16,666 nt of DNA from Candidatus Poseidoniales archaeon (lineage in GTDB: Archaea > Thermoplasmatota > Poseidoniia > Poseidoniales > Poseidoniaceae), in assembly GCA_009887135.1 (NCBI GenBank), contig QXYA01000109.1, forward strand, positions 1 through 16,666, read 5' to 3'. The position numbers and the translations under genes were made by a program. The notes beneath the pieces are model-generated. The model was not told the origin of the DNA. It saw nothing but the letters and a program-made list of their open reading frames with translations, and searched no databases. Of this stretch, positions 13,617 to 16,666 are shown piece by piece; the stretch's first letter is position 1; each line of letters opens with the position of its first letter.

Positions 13617-16001
13617 TCATCGTTCGTGTCTTGCAACGACTTCCAGTAAATTCATCTTACCAATTCGATAGATGCCGACTGGTGTTGTCAATAATGCTGC
13701 GAAGAGAACGAAGCCGATGATTTGCAAGAAGACCGTTGAATCAATGATGACAGGGATATGAAACGCCCAGGTTGAGAACGCGTTGGACATACCCGCATAG
13801 TAGGCAATACTTGCGAGTGCACCAGCAATTCCACCGACTAATCCAATAAACGTGTGCTCAACTGTGAGAATCACTGCTAATCGAGTACGACTTGCACCAA
13901 GAACTCTCAATGTTGCAAGTTCAGCATCTCGCTCACTGAGATTGATGAGAAGGGTATTGAAAAGAATCGCAATCGCCATGATTCCTCCAAGAACATAAAC
14001 GGCTTGCATTGCATTCTTTTGTTGATCAATCAATTCATTGAATCCTTCCACCATTGATTCCTTTTCGATAATTGATATTGTTGAGAATCGAATGTCTTCG
14101 ATATTTCCTTCATCTGAAAGAACAACCCATGCACCATTTGCTTCAGAATCTGCGATGGGAGCGAGGTCTGTTCGATGGAAATGAACCGAACGAGTCAGTT
14201 CTCGAGCGATTCCAACAATCTCGAGATCGTGTTGAATACCTTCAAAATCAATGGTCAACGTATCGCCAATAGAGTATGATTCAAGTTCAGCAGATCCCTC
14301 ATCCAGAATGACTTCTGGGATTGATTGACCTTGTACTGGAAGCCTTCCATCAAGGAGATTAAATCGATGCATTGCATCATCACCTTCTGAAACAACATCG
14401 TATCCTTTGAGTGTCAAAATCTTGTTGGAATCATAAAGAGTCGCCTGAGTTATCAGTGTAAGCTCATACGACAGAGTGTCATTTTCAGCCCACTGAGTGA
14501 TGTTATCAATGTTTGAAGGATAAGCTGCAATTTGATATTCCCAGTTTTCTTGCTCGTCAACTGCCTCGTTAAACGATCCAGTAAAACCAGAAATGAACAT
14601 CATTGTTCCTCCAAGAATGACCATTGCTAGAGAAAGAGCAAGGAGAGTAACAACGAGGCGCGCTGGTTTTCTGAAGGTTGATCGAAGACCTAAACCGATC
14701 CCAGGAGGAAGTTTAGATGTTAACGAAGAGATGATTCTATTGGGTGTACGTTGTGTTCCTTGGCCCAGAATGTCCAGTGGTTGCAATCGTGCTGCTTTCC
14801 ATGCTGGTCGAATACCAAAGAGGAAGATGATACCGAGAGCAGAGAGACTGATTGTCAAAATGATGTCAGTATAATGGTGCGTTTCGACGACTGGAATTCC
14901 GAGGAATGAGAAATAGAATGAGGTGAAACCCTCTGAACCAATGGAAGACATAGCGAGTAAAACACCTACGAAGACCCCTGGTATTCCAAGAACAAGTGGG
15001 ATCAAAAGATAGCCAAACATGATGTCTTTTGTTGAAGCTCCGATTGTTCTCAATACTGCGATTTCACGCGCTTGTGTACGAATTAATCGATCGAGCGATA
15101 CGGCAATGACTAGGCCACTGATGAAGAGAAGAACGCCCAAAATAAACGGTGTTGAATTCTCGATTCCCTCCTTATCCAATCGAAGAAGTTCTGCACTCAA
15201 TTCACCACGGTCTGCAACAGTTCCGTTTGTTTCTTCTTCAGTCATGTATGCAGAGATACTCTCCTTTAGCACCTGGAGTTCTTCACCTTCATTCTCTTCA
15301 GTATCGGACAAATCAAAGGCAGGGGTTCCCTCAAGGTCAATACCCAAGGTATTTCTTGCATCGGGCGTGTTTCCAGAGATGTTTGCTAGATATTCAACAT
15401 CGAGATAACCTACGACAAAGGTCGAGGTTTGAGGAAGAATTGAACCGGGTTCAGCATAAAATAACTCAAGTGGACTGTTTGCAAAGCCAACGACTTCCAA
15501 TGTTTGGAAACCACCTTCTCCAACAATCACTTCAATTGAATCTCCAATCTTCATTTCAATATCCTTATCTTGAGCGAAATGAGCATCGATGACGATTTCA
15601 CCTTCGCCTGGAGTGATTGATCCTTCGATAGCCCATATCGAATTGACCGAACCGTTCTCAAGTCCATAAAATGTCGAAATTAACCATTCAGGTTTGTCAG
15701 AATCAACCATTCTGTTTGCTTGCCCTGCAAGGACAAGGCTTGTCTCACATGCTTCGTTCTCAAAGGAGTCACATATCGCTGAGAGATTCTCTCGAGTCTC
15801 AATCTCATAGGTTGTTACAATTACATCTGAAAAATTTGTTTCACTGTAAAAGTCATCATACACTTGGTCAGCGTTACGAGAGTGTTCTGAAAAGACAATG
15901 CCTGCGTATACAGATAATGTGATGAGCAGTACCACTGTCATAACTCGCAATTTTGTCCGCATAAGACTGCGTGACAAACGACGAAGCAGCAGGGTGTTCA
16001 C
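13617..16001 (-). CDS. ABC transporter permease with two FtsX domains (MacB/LolCE-like)
   Basis: This is the membrane component of a type VII (mechanotransmission-type) ABC system that acts on an envelope substrate. From GTG 16001 the protein has 794 aa. It comprises TM1 (~18-38), a large outside domain (~39-283), three helices (~284-400) with the FtsX signatures REIAVLRTIGAS and RPAWKAARLQPLDIL, then a second copy: TM5 (~449-470), a second outside domain, and three C-terminal helices with ELATLRVLGAS. That is 8 helices in a fused duplicate layout. Both outside domains are acidic and carry many N-x-S/T sequons. The GTG is preferred because GGAGTGAT lies 3 nt upstream and overlaps the ATPase stop (16006-16008), giving tight coupling. 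The ATG at 16064 would overlap the ATPase gene by 59 nt. The substrate is unknown; lipid, lipoprotein or peptide export are family-based options. Confidence 0.9.
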   Translation of the reverse strand: MNTLLLRRLSRSLMRTKLRVMTVVLLITLSVYAGIVFSEHSRNADQVYDDFYSETNFSDVIVTTYEIETRENLSAICDSFENEACETSLVLAGQANRMVDSDKPEWLISTFYGLENGSVNSIWAIEGSITPGEGEIVIDAHFAQDKDIEMKIGDSIEVIVGEGGFQTLEVVGFANSPLELFYAEPGSILPQTSTFVVGYLDVEYLANISGNTPDARNTLGIDLEGTPAFDLSDTEENEGEELQVLKESISAYMTEEETNGTVADRGELSAELLRLDKEGIENSTPFILGVLLFISGLVIAVSLDRLIRTQAREIAVLRTIGASTKDIMFGYLLIPLVLGIPGVFVGVLLAMSSIGSEGFTSFYFSFLGIPVVETHHYTDIILTISLSALGIIFLFGIRPAWKAARLQPLDILGQGTQRTPNRIISSLTSKLPPGIGLGLRSTFRKPARLVVTLLALSLAMVILGGTMMFISGFTGSFNEAVDEQENWEYQIAAYPSNIDNITQWAENDTLSYELTLITQATLYDSNKILTLKGYDVVSEGDDAMHRFNLLDGRLPVQGQSIPEVILDEGSAELESYSIGDTLTIDFEGIQHDLEIVGIARELTRSVHFHRTDLAPIADSEANGAWVVLSDEGNIEDIRFSTISIIEKESMVEGFNELIDQQKNAMQAVYVLGGIMAIAILFNTLLINLSERDAELATLRVLGASRTRLAVILTVEHTFIGLVGGIAGALASIAYYAGMSNAFSTWAFHIPVIIDSTVFLQIIGFVLFAALLTTPVGIYRIGKMNLLEVVARHER

Positions 16002-16005
16002 GAAA

Positions 16006-16666
16006 TCACTCCACGATTGATTTAGCAATGTCTTTGAGTTTCGAGGTGATCTTTTTGGCTCCACCTACAGCTTCTTCAACAACCGATTCTGCAACGAACT
16101 TCGTGGTGTTGACAATACTTTTCAATCCGCCTTTTTCATCATCAACAACTTTGCCACTGTCGAGTCGAATAATCCGAGTAGCAAAGCGTGTAAGCGATTC
16201 ATCATGAGTGACGAAAATAGTTGTCATCTTCTCCTTTCTACATGTCTTGACGAGCGCTTCCATCACCATTGTTGACGTTTCAGTATCGAGATTGCCCGTT
16301 AATTCATCGCCAAGAATAATTCGTGGACTCTTTGCCAGTGCGCGAGCGATTGCAACTCGCTGCCTTTGCCCCCCAGACATCTGAGAAGGGAATCGATCTC
16401 CAAGACCATTTAATCCTACAGAATCAAGCAACTCGAGCGCCTTATCTTTGTTTCGTGAACCAGATAAATCCTGGACAAGGAGGACGTTTTCAAGAGCCGT
16501 TAAATCTGCAAGGAGATTGAAGAATTGGAAGATATATCCAATATTCTCTCTTCGAAATGTGGTCATTTTCTCAACATGTCCAAGAGGAACCTCTTCACCG
16601 TCGAAGAGGTACGTTCCTTCAAGAGGGACATCGAGTGCAGCAATCGTATTCAAGAGGGTTGTTTTT
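16006..16666 (-). CDS. ABC transporter ATP-binding protein (LolD/MacB type), 5' end outside window
   Basis: This ATPase partners the two-FtsX permease encoded 4 nt downstream. The visible part starts inside Walker A: the last codons at the window edge read K-T-T-L-L before NTIAALD, so the true start lies beyond 16666. It then shows the Q-loop (YIFQFFNLL), signature MSGGQRQRVAIARAL, Walker B with catalytic Asp-Glu (IILGDELTGNLD), and the switch His in FVTHDESL. In Walker B the Pro usual in this family (DEPTGNLD) is Leu. After the normal end (RLDSGKVV) there is a tail of about 45 residues, GLKSIVNTTKF..KLKDIAKSIVE, which looks amphipathic and helical and is absent from typical LolD. It may touch the membrane or the permease. 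Confidence 0.93.
   Translation of the reverse strand, partial: KTTLLNTIAALDVPLEGTYLFDGEEVPLGHVEKMTTFRRENIGYIFQFFNLLADLTALENVLLVQDLSGSRNKDKALELLDSVGLNGLGDRFPSQMSGGQRQRVAIARALAKSPRIILGDELTGNLDTETSTMVMEALVKTCRKEKMTTIFVTHDESLTRFATRIIRLDSGKVVDDEKGGLKSIVNTTKFVAESVVEEAVGGAKKITSKLKDIAKSIVE

Noticed and set aside
15149..15592. Plus-strand 147-aa Gln/Leu/Arg-rich frame opposite the ABC permease
   Set aside because: It is a shadow frame of low complexity with no start signal.
1..16666. CRISPR arrays, insertion sequences, toxin-antitoxin or defence genes
   Set aside because: I saw no regular short repeats, transposase motifs or terminal inverted repeats, nor any recognisable defence proteins.

Overview
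The window looks like chromosomal DNA of a planktonic archaeon, most likely a Marine Group II / Candidatus Poseidoniales-type euryarchaeote (Thermoplasmatota). This assignment is inferred from gene content and style and was not tested by any search. The support is an archaeal-type secE-spt5 gene pair, AT-rich TATA-like boxes about 25 nt ahead of predicted starts, Shine-Dalgarno sequences of the GGTGA/GAGG type, an archaeal-looking tRNA-Leu(UAG), and many N-x-S/T sequons in proteins predicted to face outside. Genes are tightly packed, and I see no mobile element, CRISPR array or integrase.

Layout. At the left edge (minus strand) is the 5' part of a tRNA-Leu gene. It is preceded, in transcription order, by dnaJ-like -> RNB-family exoribonuclease -> copper P-type ATPase (about 5551 down to 119). 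From a short divergent intergenic region, a plus-strand run of four genes goes rightward: secE, an unusual spt5, a membrane-anchored NAPE-PLD-like metallo-beta-lactamase-fold enzyme, and an AmpG/PAT-like MFS transporter with an extra extracellular domain (5677-10600). A tiny minus-strand gene for a basic protein with a Cys-rich tail (48 aa, 10576-10722) overlaps the end of the transporter gene. Next come catalase-peroxidase katG and a BCP/PrxQ-type peroxiredoxin on the plus strand (10935-13596), forming a peroxide-defence pair. They converge on a minus-strand MacB/LolCDE-type ABC exporter: a two-FtsX-domain permease and an ATPase whose 5' end lies beyond the window.

How the genes may work together. 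SecE (translocon) and Spt5 (RNA polymerase processivity) form a conserved archaeal pair. Here they are followed not by ribosomal proteins but by two envelope proteins, separated by 41 and 9 nt. KatG and the peroxiredoxin both remove peroxides, and CopA limits copper-driven radical damage. The ABC system probably exports or extracts an envelope substrate.

The most unusual items are: (1) Spt5 with an N-terminal Nudix-like domain of about 125 residues whose catalytic box looks degenerate; (2) the secreted-domain/MFS fusion next to an outward-facing NAPE-PLD-like hydrolase, a possible envelope-lipid module; (3) the 48-aa Cys-tail protein; and (4) a dnaJ start overlapped by a short out-of-frame ORF that holds the better-placed ribosome binding site.
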